17,326 bases of DNA from Thioalkalivibrio sp. (GTDB taxonomy: Bacteria; Pseudomonadota; Gammaproteobacteria; SpSt-1174): NCBI GenBank assembly GCA_011046015.1, contig DSBO01000086.1, positions 1 through 17,326 of the forward strand, given 5' to 3'. Positions 1 to 6,223 of the stretch are shown here, piece after piece; within the stretch, counting starts at the first letter, position 1; every line of letters begins with the position of its first letter. The position numbers and the translations under genes were made by a program. The notes under the pieces were generated by a model that worked only from the letters and a program-made list of their open reading frames with translations, was not told where the DNA came from and did no database searches.

Positions 1-1
1 C

Positions 2-379
2 GACGAATGGAGCGCGGGCGACGGCGCCCATATCGTGCTCGACACCGTGGGCGGGGAGACCTTCGGCCGCAGCATCGAGGCCACGGCACACTACGGGGAC
101 CTCGTCACCCTGCTCGACCCTGGCAGCGGTGTGGACTGGCGCGAGGCCCGCAACCGCAACCTGCGCATCGGCTTCGAGCTCATGCTCACCCCCATGCTCC
201 GCGATCTGCCGGCCGCCCGTGCCCGTCAGGGCGAGATCCTGGACCGCTGTGCCGCGCTCATCGACGAGGGGACATTGCGCCTGCGGGTACAGGACCGCTA
301 CCCGCTCGCCGAGGCTGCCGCCGCCCACCGGCGGCTGGCCGAGGGACACATGCAGGGGAAACTGGTGCTGCTGCCCTGA
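2..379 (+). CDS. Zinc-type MDR oxidoreductase / quinone reductase family, C-terminal part (truncated by window edge)
   Basis: This is the last 125 codons of an open frame that enters from the left edge and ends at TGA 377-379. The visible part begins at the end of the Rossmann nucleotide-binding domain: the motif IVLDTVGGETF matches the beta-strand and turn of medium-chain dehydrogenase/reductases of the quinone oxidoreductase type. It ends with the usual MDR tail: G-T-L-R-L-R-V, a YPLAEAAAAH-RRLAEG helix, and a terminal GKLVLLP strand. Family members catalyse NAD(P)H-dependent reduction of quinones, enones or aldehydes in the cytoplasm. The substrate cannot be told from this fragment, and the catalytic domain lies outside the window. 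Family assignment is firm; specific function is not. Confidence 0.85.
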   Translation, partial: DEWSAGDGAHIVLDTVGGETFGRSIEATAHYGDLVTLLDPGSGVDWREARNRNLRIGFELMLTPMLRDLPAARARQGEILDRCAALIDEGTLRLRVQDRYPLAEAAAAHRRLAEGHMQGKLVLLP

Positions 380-397
380 GGGCTCGGGCGACGGGCG

Positions 398-425
398 TTG
401 TTCCCGGCCGTCATCCTGGTGTAAT
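398..425 (+). promoter_or_regulatory. Possible sigma70-type promoter for the small cysteine protein
   Basis: TTGTTC (398-403) and TGTAAT (420-425) are separated by 16 bases, downstream of the oxidoreductase stop and upstream of the small gene at 467. Both hexamers are imperfect, so this is only a candidate. Confidence 0.25.
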
Positions 426-466
426 GTGCGCGCCACCGTAGCGATCACCGGGAGCCCGTGCCTCGC

Positions 467-664
467 ATGATGCCCGTCCCCTACAAGCTGTCACCGGACA
501 CCGTCGTGGAAATGCTCTGCCAGCAGGGCTGCAAGTCGGTGCGCCGCGCCATCGAGTCCATCGAGCAGGGCACCCTTCCGCAGGGTACCGAGAGTCTGTC
601 GCGCGACGAGTGCTGCACCGTGCTCGCCGAACTCAAGGCCATCATGGCCGTCTACGATCACTGA
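467..664 (+). CDS. Small cysteine-containing conserved-type protein of unknown function
   Basis: A 65-residue cytoplasmic-looking protein with no signal peptide or membrane segment. It carries CQQGC near the N-terminus and an ECC pair in the second half, separated by two probable helices (VRRAIESIEQG and VLAELKAIMAVY). The spaced cysteines could bind a metal or form disulfides; that is inference. The start is uncertain. A GGGAG at 450-454 precedes GTG 458 by only 3 bases and ATG 467 by 12; ATG 470 is also possible. I chose 467 as a compromise, and the reading frame is the same for all three. It lies 87 bases after the oxidoreductase and probably has its own transcription start. The hairpin at 690-720 downstream can end its transcript. 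I do not recognise a named family. Confidence 0.6.
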   Translation: MMPVPYKLSPDTVVEMLCQQGCKSVRRAIESIEQGTLPQGTESLSRDECCTVLAELKAIMAVYDH

Positions 665-686
665 CCGCTTCCGTGGGCCAGGCATG

Positions 687-720
687 AAAAAGGCCGGTGC
701 CCCGAAGAGGGCACCGGCCT
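687..720 (-). terminator. Rho-independent terminator (minus-strand orientation, usable both ways)
   Basis: A 12-bp GC-rich stem (AGGCCGGTGCCC pairing with GGGCACCGGCCT) has a short loop. Read on the minus strand it is followed by a run of T (complement of the A run at 686-690). This is the textbook form for a minus-strand transcript and supports a real minus-strand gene at 761-886. On the plus strand it lies just after the stop at 664, without a good U tract. Confidence 0.85.
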
Positions 721-760
721 GTTCATCCCATTCTTCAGGCCACGGCCTGGGAAGCCGTGC

Positions 761-886
761 TCAGCGTCGGGCCCGACGCTGCGGCCGCTCGATACGCACT
801 GGCACCGGACGCGGCTGCGTCACGTTCCCGGCGACCGCCAGCCATTCGCGCCAGCGCATTGCCATCCTGTCCAGAAGTCGTTTCAT
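761..886 (-). CDS. Putative 41-residue basic mini-protein
   Basis: A short minus-strand frame from ATG 886 to TGA 761 encodes 41 residues. It is preceded by a strong ribosome binding site (AGGGGG ending 5 bases before the ATG). It is followed about 40 bases later by a strong terminator correctly oriented for this strand. The product is very basic. An amphipathic N-terminal helix rich in Trp, Arg and Met (RMAMRWREWLAVAG) is followed by an Arg/Pro tail ending RRARR. No domain is recognised; a nucleic-acid- or membrane-associating mini-protein is possible. RBS, ORF and terminator together make it credible despite its size. It is divergent from the DUF2914 gene. Confidence 0.5.
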   Translation of the reverse strand: MKRLLDRMAMRWREWLAVAGNVTQPRPVPVRIERPQRRARR

Positions 887-1025
887 GTTGCCCCCTGTCG
901 GCTGAACGGGTGGACCACGACACAGGCAGCCAGGGCCGTGTCGCGGGGCTTGCTCGCTATGATCTTAGCGGCTCACGATGAATCAGACCACCACCTCACC
1001 CGCCAGTTCAACGCAGCCGATCGTC

Positions 1026-1055
1026 ATGACACCCCGGGCGACATCGGGCTATGAT
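1026..1055 (+). promoter_or_regulatory. Sigma70-type promoter for the DUF2914 gene
   Basis: ATGACA at 1026-1031 (5 of 6 to TTGACA) and TATGAT at 1050-1055 (5 of 6 to TATAAT) are separated by 18 bases. Transcription would begin near 1062, giving a leader of about 30 bases before ATG 1092. Confidence 0.5.
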
Positions 1056-1091
1056 CGGTCACCACACCATCGGACACGGACGCGACACACC

Positions 1092-1517
1092 ATGCGCACA
1101 CTGACCCTCGGCCTTGCCGCCCTGGCGGCCCTCAGCCTTTCGGCCGCCAACGCTCAGGAGGTCAAATCGCCCCTGCCGCCCAACAGCGGGGTTGCTCGCG
1201 CCGCATTCACCACGCAGGTGGTGGGCGACGAACCGGTGGACCAGGTGGTGGTGCTGACGAACGACGTGCGGGAGATCAGCTATTTCACGGACCTGCGCGG
1301 CCTCGATGGCTGCACGGTGACGCACCAGTGGGAACACGAGGGGCAGGTGGTGGCGCGCATCAGCTTCAGTGTCGAGGCGTCACGTCGCAAGCTGCACTCC
1401 ACCCGCCAGCTGGACGCGGCCGCCACCGGTCACTGGACCGTCCTCGTCCTGGACGAACAAACCGGGTGGCCCATACACGCCAGCGTGTTCCGCTACGATC
1501 CGGTCACGCCGCGATAA
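1092..1517 (+). CDS. Exported DUF2914 domain protein
   Basis: A 141-residue protein with a clear Sec signal peptide: basic MRT, then an Ala/Leu-rich core, with likely cleavage after ANA-QE around residue 21. The rest matches the DUF2914 pattern: a strand-rich domain (about 38-130) with conserved HQWEHEGQVVARISFSV, a basic S..K...S..QL segment, and G-HWTVLVLDEQTG near the end. DUF2914 domains occur in secreted or membrane-anchored bacterial proteins; their biochemical role is not established. The same frame is open from 978, but the ATG at 1092 gives the correct signal peptide and sits about 30 bases after a good promoter, so I prefer it. It converges on the response-regulator gene with only 25 bases between the stops and no obvious terminator there. 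Confidence 0.85.
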   Translation: MRTLTLGLAALAALSLSAANAQEVKSPLPPNSGVARAAFTTQVVGDEPVDQVVVLTNDVREISYFTDLRGLDGCTVTHQWEHEGQVVARISFSVEASRRKLHSTRQLDAAATGHWTVLVLDEQTGWPIHASVFRYDPVTPR

Positions 1518-1542
1518 CGGGGCCGGGATAGAGCGGCTACCC

Positions 1543-3801
1543 CTACAGGTCGCCGTCGTCCTCGGCGAGCGACTCGGGCACCGCGGCGGGCTCGGCGCTG
1601 GGTGGCGCCGACATCGCCAGTAACCGGTCGAACTCCTGCCGGGCACGCTCCCGCACTGCGCGCTCCCGCGCCTCGCGCGCCTGCCGATAGGCCTCGCTGT
1701 CGAGAGCCGGGGCGCTGGCGGTGGGCGGCGCGGGCTGGGGCGCCCTGGCCATCGGCGTCGCGGCCGGCCGCGGTGCTTCCGGACGGGGACTGGCGGCAAC
1801 GGCGGGTGTCGAGGCCGGCGCGACCTGGGCCGCCGGGCTCTCGCCCCCCTCCTCGACCGCGTCACCATCGTCGAACGGCCACCAGCCCTTGTACCAGGCC
1901 GCGCCCACGACGCCGATCACAACCACGGCACCGATCACCAGTTTCATTCGACGCTGGCCACGCTGCTTCCTGCTCCACATTGCGACGATGGTGTCGTTGA
2001 ACCGGTCCTGCAGCTTGCGCTTGGCCGCCGTGCGCGGCTTGTGGATCTCCACCAGCTCGTCGCGCCCGGCGCCGGGCCCCTTGCCCGCGGGCGTCTTGGC
2101 CGCCGTCCTGGTACCCGCTGTCGCTGTCCCGGCGGCCGACCGAGGCGGCGGCGCCTCTCGGGAATCCTTCGGGGAGGCCTTCAGGGCCTCCTTGCTGGAA
2201 CCGATCTCCTTGAGCTGCTGCTCCATCGCGGTGCGCTGGGCCTCGGCCTGGCTCACCTGCTTGCGCATCGAGTTGACCTGCGCGGTCATGCGCATCACGG
2301 AGTGCTCGGCGTTGCGCTTGGCCTGTTCCGCGGCCTCCAGACCCACGGCCATCCTGGCGATGTCGTTCTCAGCCTCCTGCTGGGCCAGCTCGGCGGCCTC
2401 GGCCCGCACCAGCAGGGCGTCAATCTCGGCGCGCAGGCTCTCCACCTGTTCGCCCACCTGCTTGCCGGTATCGCCTTCCTGACGCAGGATCTTGAGCTCC
2501 GCCTCGAGCTGGTTGACCTTGTGCTCGAGCTGGCTCTTGCGCTGTTCGGCGGCGCGCTGCGCGCTCTCGACCTCGCCGCCTTTCTTGCGCGCGAGCTCCA
2601 GCTCGCGGCGCAGGCGCTGCACCTGTTCCTCGGCCTGACGATGCGCCTCTTCTTCCAGGCGCAGCAACTCCGCGGTCTCGCCCTGCGCGCTGTCCGCCTC
2701 CGTACCAACGCGAGCCAGTTCCGCCTCGGCTTCCCGGGCACGGCGGTTGGCGTCCGCCAGCTCGGTCTCCAGCCGGGAGGCACGTGATTCGGCCTGTTGC
2801 CTGGCAACGATCTCCTCCTGCAGCTGGGCGCCGCCACCGGCCTCCGCCTTGAGGCGGGCAATCTCGTCCTCATAATCGGCCTGCACCCGTTCGGCCACGT
2901 CGGCGCGCTTCTTGGCCGCTTCCAGCTCACGCTGCAGGCGCCCGACTTCTGCATCCTGCTTCAGGCGATCGCCGCCCTGCTGGCGGAACATCATCTCCTG
3001 GCGCACGCGCTCGAGTTCCGCCTCGACCGCCTTGCGCGCCTCGTCGGCCTGGCGTGCCCGTCCCAGGGCGGAGTCGACCTGCTTCTGGAATTCCAGGACC
3101 TCGGCTTCCATGTCCGCTTCCGACTGGACCTCGGACTCGGCCTTCCGGAGTGCTGCCTCGACCTGGCTGCGCCGGGCCTGCTCGTCCGCGAGCTGGCGCC
3201 GGAGTTCATCCTGCTTCGCCGTGGCGTCCGACAACTGCCGGCGCAGATCCTCGGCCTCTTTCAGGCGCGCCTCCATCTCTCGCATGCGCGCCGTGGCGGC
3301 CGCCAGGTCGCTCTTGAGCCGGGCAACGGCGGCTTCCGCCCCCGCTGAGGGCGCCGGGGCCGTGGGCCTGGGCGCCGGGGCGGGGGCGGGCGCGGTAGCG
3401 GCCGGCGTGGCGGTGAGGTGCTTCCTGGTGGTGGTGAGGATGTCGTTGGTCTGGAAGGGCTTCATCACCACGTCGTTGGCGCCCTGCTCGATGACGCGCG
3501 AACGCATCGACGGGTCGTCCTCGTTGCCGGTGATGATGATGACGGGGACCGACTTGATCCGGCTCTCTCCGGCACCGCGAATACGTTCGAGCAGGCCGAA
3601 GCCATCGAGTTCGGGCATGGCCAGGTCGGTGAACACGCAACGGACGGAGGGGTTGTCGTTCAGGGCTTCCCAGCCGGCCTCGCCGTTGGATGCCTCGACG
3701 ACGTCGAATTCGGGCTGAAGTATTTTCTTCAGCGCAATGCGCATTACGCGCGAGTCATCCACGAGCAGGATGAGCGGTTTGTCGTTGGAGCCCGTCGACA
3801 C
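1543..3801 (-). CDS. Membrane-anchored response regulator with long coiled coil
   Basis: A 752-residue protein starting at GTG 3801, which has GAGGG 8 bases upstream; an ATG at 3897 in the same frame has no comparable site and adds a non-conserved N-terminus. Residues 9-128 are a complete CheY-like receiver: acidic pair D15/D16, phospho-acceptor D59 in FTDLAMPELDG, T91 and K114 (VVMKPF). A Pro/Ala linker (132-155) leads to a very long Ala/Glu/Arg/Gln-rich heptad coiled coil (about 158-545), then a basic Pro/Ala linker. One transmembrane helix (about 620-640, IGAVVVIGVVGAAWY) is flanked by a basic RKQRGQRR. About 110 further Pro/Ala-rich residues end in a charged helix and an acidic tail. It has no DNA-binding or enzymatic output. 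Inference: a phosphorylation-controlled scaffold tethered to the inner membrane, with the coiled coil in the cytoplasm. The partner kinase is not in the window. Confidence 0.85.
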   Translation of the reverse strand: MSTGSNDKPLILLVDDSRVMRIALKKILQPEFDVVEASNGEAGWEALNDNPSVRCVFTDLAMPELDGFGLLERIRGAGESRIKSVPVIIITGNEDDPSMRSRVIEQGANDVVMKPFQTNDILTTTRKHLTATPAATAPAPAPAPRPTAPAPSAGAEAAVARLKSDLAAATARMREMEARLKEAEDLRRQLSDATAKQDELRRQLADEQARRSQVEAALRKAESEVQSEADMEAEVLEFQKQVDSALGRARQADEARKAVEAELERVRQEMMFRQQGGDRLKQDAEVGRLQRELEAAKKRADVAERVQADYEDEIARLKAEAGGGAQLQEEIVARQQAESRASRLETELADANRRAREAEAELARVGTEADSAQGETAELLRLEEEAHRQAEEQVQRLRRELELARKKGGEVESAQRAAEQRKSQLEHKVNQLEAELKILRQEGDTGKQVGEQVESLRAEIDALLVRAEAAELAQQEAENDIARMAVGLEAAEQAKRNAEHSVMRMTAQVNSMRKQVSQAEAQRTAMEQQLKEIGSSKEALKASPKDSREAPPPRSAAGTATAGTRTAAKTPAGKGPGAGRDELVEIHKPRTAAKRKLQDRFNDTIVAMWSRKQRGQRRMKLVIGAVVVIGVVGAAWYKGWWPFDDGDAVEEGGESPAAQVAPASTPAVAASPRPEAPRPAATPMARAPQPAPPTASAPALDSEAYRQAREARERAVRERARQEFDRLLAMSAPPSAEPAAVPESLAEDDGDL

Positions 3802-3911
3802 GGTTGAATCCCTCGGCTGCCTTTGAAGGGGCGCGGCACTTCGTTGGTATTGTTGTGCTGTTCCGGGAAACTCGAGCGCCACCGCCGCTGAAGCCAACGC
3901 CCTTGTGGCTT

Positions 3912-3940
3912 ACTATACAGCGCGGCGCCAGCCGTCACCA
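3912..3940 (-). promoter_or_regulatory. Possible promoter of the coiled-coil response regulator
   Basis: On the minus strand TATAGT (complement of 3912-3917) forms a good -10 hexamer. TGGTGA lies 17 bases upstream as a poor -35. Transcription would start near 3905, leaving about 100 bases of leader before GTG 3801 and almost none before ATG 3897, which favours the GTG start. Confidence 0.3.
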
Positions 3941-4021
3941 CCACTCAGACATGACGCCGTCCACGGCCCATCCAGGCGCGGACGCACGCATGACGCCAGC
4001 CCGGCGGTGGGCTTGCTTCCC

Positions 4022-4312
4022 TCAGAGAATGAGGCTGTAGAGCACCACCATTGCGACCACCAGAAGCCCCACTACCAGCAACACCCTGCCCATGCCGGAA
4101 GACGGCTGCTCCGCGTCGGCCCGCTCGGGCATGGCCTGCACCTTCTGCAGCTTTTCCTCGAGTTCGTCATGGCCCGGGTACTGGGCCAGCGCCTCGCGCA
4201 GGCAACTGATGGCGTCCGCACGCTGCCCCTTGACGGCCAGCAGTTCGGCCTTGGTCAGCGCGGCCCGGACCGGGTCGATGGCGATGGTGGACTTCACATG
4301 TGCATGCTGCAT
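4022..4312 (-). CDS. Tail-anchored TPR-like small membrane protein
   Basis: A 96-residue protein. Residues 14-47 form one TPR-like helix pair (RAALTKAELLAVKGQRADAI, then LREALAQYPGHDELEEKL). A charged linker follows, then a C-terminal hydrophobic helix (about 76-96, MGRVLLVVGLLVVAMVVLYS) that reaches the end, so the protein is tail-anchored with the TPR in the cytoplasm. I chose ATG 4312: GGAG lies 7 bases upstream and codons from there have the strong G/C third-position bias of this genome. An upstream in-frame ATG at 4423 also has a fine ribosome site (AGGTGAT) and lies only 20 bases after the NERD-like gene stop. However, the extra 37 codons use AGA, TCA and AGT and look non-coding. The gene follows the NERD-like gene on the same strand and may share its transcript. 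Confidence 0.7.
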   Translation of the reverse strand: MQHAHVKSTIAIDPVRAALTKAELLAVKGQRADAISCLREALAQYPGHDELEEKLQKVQAMPERADAEQPSSGMGRVLLVVGLLVVAMVVLYSLIL

Positions 4313-4442
4313 ATCCGCTCTCCAGGTTGGATCAACAATCGATGCCGAGGACGCCCCGGCGCAGGCATCCGGGGTAGCCGGGCCACTTGCCATGAACGCT
4401 GACAGTCTCACTGCATCCGTCATTATCACCTTAGATAGGGTA

Positions 4443-5027
4443 CTAGTGATTCTGCAGGCGCAGGCGCTCCCAGCCATGTTCCAGCTCGGGCCACGAGCCC
4501 GGTTCCCGCCTGGCGCGCCGGTGCCCGCCGAGCTCCTCGAGCGTCATCACCTCCGCCGGCTTGCCCTTCGGGAACTCGCTGCCGTGGGTAAAGAGCAACA
4601 CCCCCTGCACCGGAACGTCGGGGATCAGCGCACGCACTGCCGCCACCTGCACGCGCAGGCCCGGCAGGGGATTGGGAAACTTGTGGCTGCCGGTACCGAG
4701 CATCTGCACCCACAACTCCATGTTCTCGGCCGCAAAGATCACCCCCGGGTAGTGCCGGAGTGTCACCACGGTGATGCCCTGCTCCCCGCGCACCAGATAG
4801 TCGATGCGCAAGCTGCCTCCCATGCCGTCGGGAATGTGCGCGTTCTCGATCAGCTCGTCGCCCAGGCTGCGGACGCGCTTGCGCAGCTGCCACCGCCGCG
4901 CCATCCGCCTGAGGGCCGGACTACTGATGAACAGCGTCGCCGCCAGGGCGATGGCGGCGGCCGCACCCAGCACCATCCATTTCTCGGGCGCCAGCGTCGA
5001 CGCCCATTCGGTCAATTCATCCCACAC
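4443..5027 (-). CDS. Membrane-anchored NERD-like (nuclease-related) domain protein
   Basis: A 194-residue protein. The start is set by GTG 5027, which has a near-perfect ribosome site (AAGGAG with 7 bases before the GTG); in-frame starts further upstream (to 5111) lack one. A transmembrane helix (about 17-35, WMVLGAAAAIALAATLFI) is followed by basic residues and a NERD-type domain (about 53-165). Its landmarks are GDELIEN, RIDYLV (the first acidic residue, D76), GITVV, PGVIF, a Trp in MELWVQ, and FPNPLPGLRVQVAAVRAL. NERD domains belong to the PD-(D/E)XK nuclease-like fold. Here the usual E-x-K pair is replaced by T89-L-R91, so nuclease activity is doubtful and a binding role is more likely. 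It lies directly upstream of the TPR-like tail-anchored gene. Confidence 0.75.
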   Translation of the reverse strand: MWDELTEWASTLAPEKWMVLGAAAAIALAATLFISSPALRRMARRWQLRKRVRSLGDELIENAHIPDGMGGSLRIDYLVRGEQGITVVTLRHYPGVIFAAENMELWVQMLGTGSHKFPNPLPGLRVQVAAVRALIPDVPVQGVLLFTHGSEFPKGKPAEVMTLEELGGHRRARREPGSWPELEHGWERLRLQNH

Positions 5028-5252
5028 GTGATCACTCCTTCCGACCCATCTCGCCTTGCGGGGCATGGGTTGGTATTCGTCCATGACAGGGTCCGTCCAG
5101 ACCCTACCCACTCCGTTCGGACACGGAAACCGTAATGAATAACATACCCGACCGCGAGAACCACCAAATGGGTCTCAATCACAGTTCAGCAGACACGTGT
5201 TTCAGATTATTCCTACAGCATGACGCCTGCACGTGGCAGCATTGGAGACAAA

Positions 5253-5275
5253 AAAGGCAGCCGAGGCTGCCTTTC
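5253..5275 (-). terminator. Rho-independent terminator of the nrdJ operon
   Basis: An AAAGGCAG/CTGCCTTT stem with a six-base loop lies 56 bases after the nrdJb stop. On the minus strand it is followed by a T run (complement of the A run at 5250-5255). Confidence 0.85.
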
Positions 5276-5330
5276 AATCCCGCCGGGCGGGAACCGAACC
5301 GCTGGTTTGCTGGTTGTTGTTGTTAACCGG

Positions 5331-6038
5331 TCAGCCGCACTTGCTGTCGCCGCAGTTCAGACAGGTCATGCACCCGTCCATCATCACCACGGCCTTGGTC
5401 TGGCACTTGGCGCAGAGCTCGGCCCCCGCCGGGAAGCCCGTGGCCTCTTCCTCTCCGGCAGAGGCCTGCTTCTGCTTGTTCTCGTATTCGGCGCGCTTCT
5501 GCGCGATGAGCTTCTTCTGGTGCTCGTCGAGTTCATCGCTCTTGAGCATACCGATAAAGGTGAGGTGGCGCTCGATGGCATCACCGATCTCGGCGATGAT
5601 CGAAGGCATGTACTTGCCGCCTTTCTTGAAATAGCCGCCCTGCGGATCGAAGACCGACTTGAGCTCCTCCACCAGGAAGGTCACGTCGCCCCCCTTGCGG
5701 AACACGGCGGACATGACGCGGGTGAGCGCCACGATCCACTGGAAGTGGTCCATGCTCTTGGAATTGATGAAGATCTCGTAGGGGCGGCGCAACTCGTGCT
5801 CGGTACCCTCGTTGAGCACGATGTCGTTGATGGTCACGTACAGCGCATGCTCGGAGAGCGGCGTCTTGATCTTGTAGGTCGAGCCGATGAGCATCTCCGG
5901 GCGCTCGACCTTCTCGTGCATCTGCACGACATTGCTTTCCGGCGCGGCCGCCTTCCCTTCGGCCGCGCCGTCCACGTCTGCCGGCTCGTCCTTCTTCACG
6001 CTGTAGCCGACGATCTTCTTTTCGATCTTGATGGTCAT
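5331..6038 (-). CDS. nrdJb: Class II ribonucleotide reductase, accessory/C-terminal subunit NrdJb (TSCPD domain)
   Basis: A 235-residue protein, starting at ATG 6038 with AGGAG and AGGAAG just upstream. The N-terminal part is a charged variable segment. Residues about 45-165 match the TSCPD-type domain found at the C-terminus of many class II reductases (EMLIGSTYKIKTP, LYVTINDI, RRPYEIFIN, then GGDVTFLVEELKSVFDPQGGYFKKGGK). The tail carries six cysteines: C209-x2-C212, C223-x2-C226-x2-C229 and C234. This is the zinc-ribbon-like, redox-active end that re-reduces the active-site disulfide. In pseudomonads class II reductase is likewise split into NrdJa (catalytic) and NrdJb, and the gene order here is the same. 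It lies 185 bases downstream of nrdJa and is followed by a terminator. Confidence 0.9.
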   Translation of the reverse strand: MTIKIEKKIVGYSVKKDEPADVDGAAEGKAAAPESNVVQMHEKVERPEMLIGSTYKIKTPLSEHALYVTINDIVLNEGTEHELRRPYEIFINSKSMDHFQWIVALTRVMSAVFRKGGDVTFLVEELKSVFDPQGGYFKKGGKYMPSIIAEIGDAIERHLTFIGMLKSDELDEHQKKLIAQKRAEYENKQKQASAGEEEATGFPAGAELCAKCQTKAVVMMDGCMTCLNCGDSKCG

Positions 6039-6156
6039 CTTCCTGCTCCTGGCACGCCCCACGGCGCGCCCCAATAAATTCGGTTTTCGTCTTGATCCAC
6101 GCCTCGCGGTGAATCCAGTCGTTGCGAGGCCAAGCCGAACCCGTCGATCAGCGCAG

Positions 6157-6171
6157 GGCACCAACGGTGCC
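6157..6171 (-). other. Small hairpin in the nrdJa-nrdJb intercistronic gap
   Basis: A perfect 6-bp stem (GGCACC/GGTGCC) with a three-base loop lies between the two nrd genes. There is no T run, so it is not an obvious terminator. It might tune the relative amount of the two subunits; this is speculation. Confidence 0.3.
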
Positions 6172-6223
6172 GAGCAATGCCGACAGCCTCAACAGCACCC
6201 CGCGGCGACTCGGCTCGGCACGC

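Noticed and set aside
4313..4423. An N-terminal extension of the TPR-like protein from ATG 4423
   Set aside because: The ribosome site is good, but the 37 extra codons have atypical codon use (AGA, TCA, AGT) and low-complexity content, and ATG 4312 has its own good site. Kept as an alternative.
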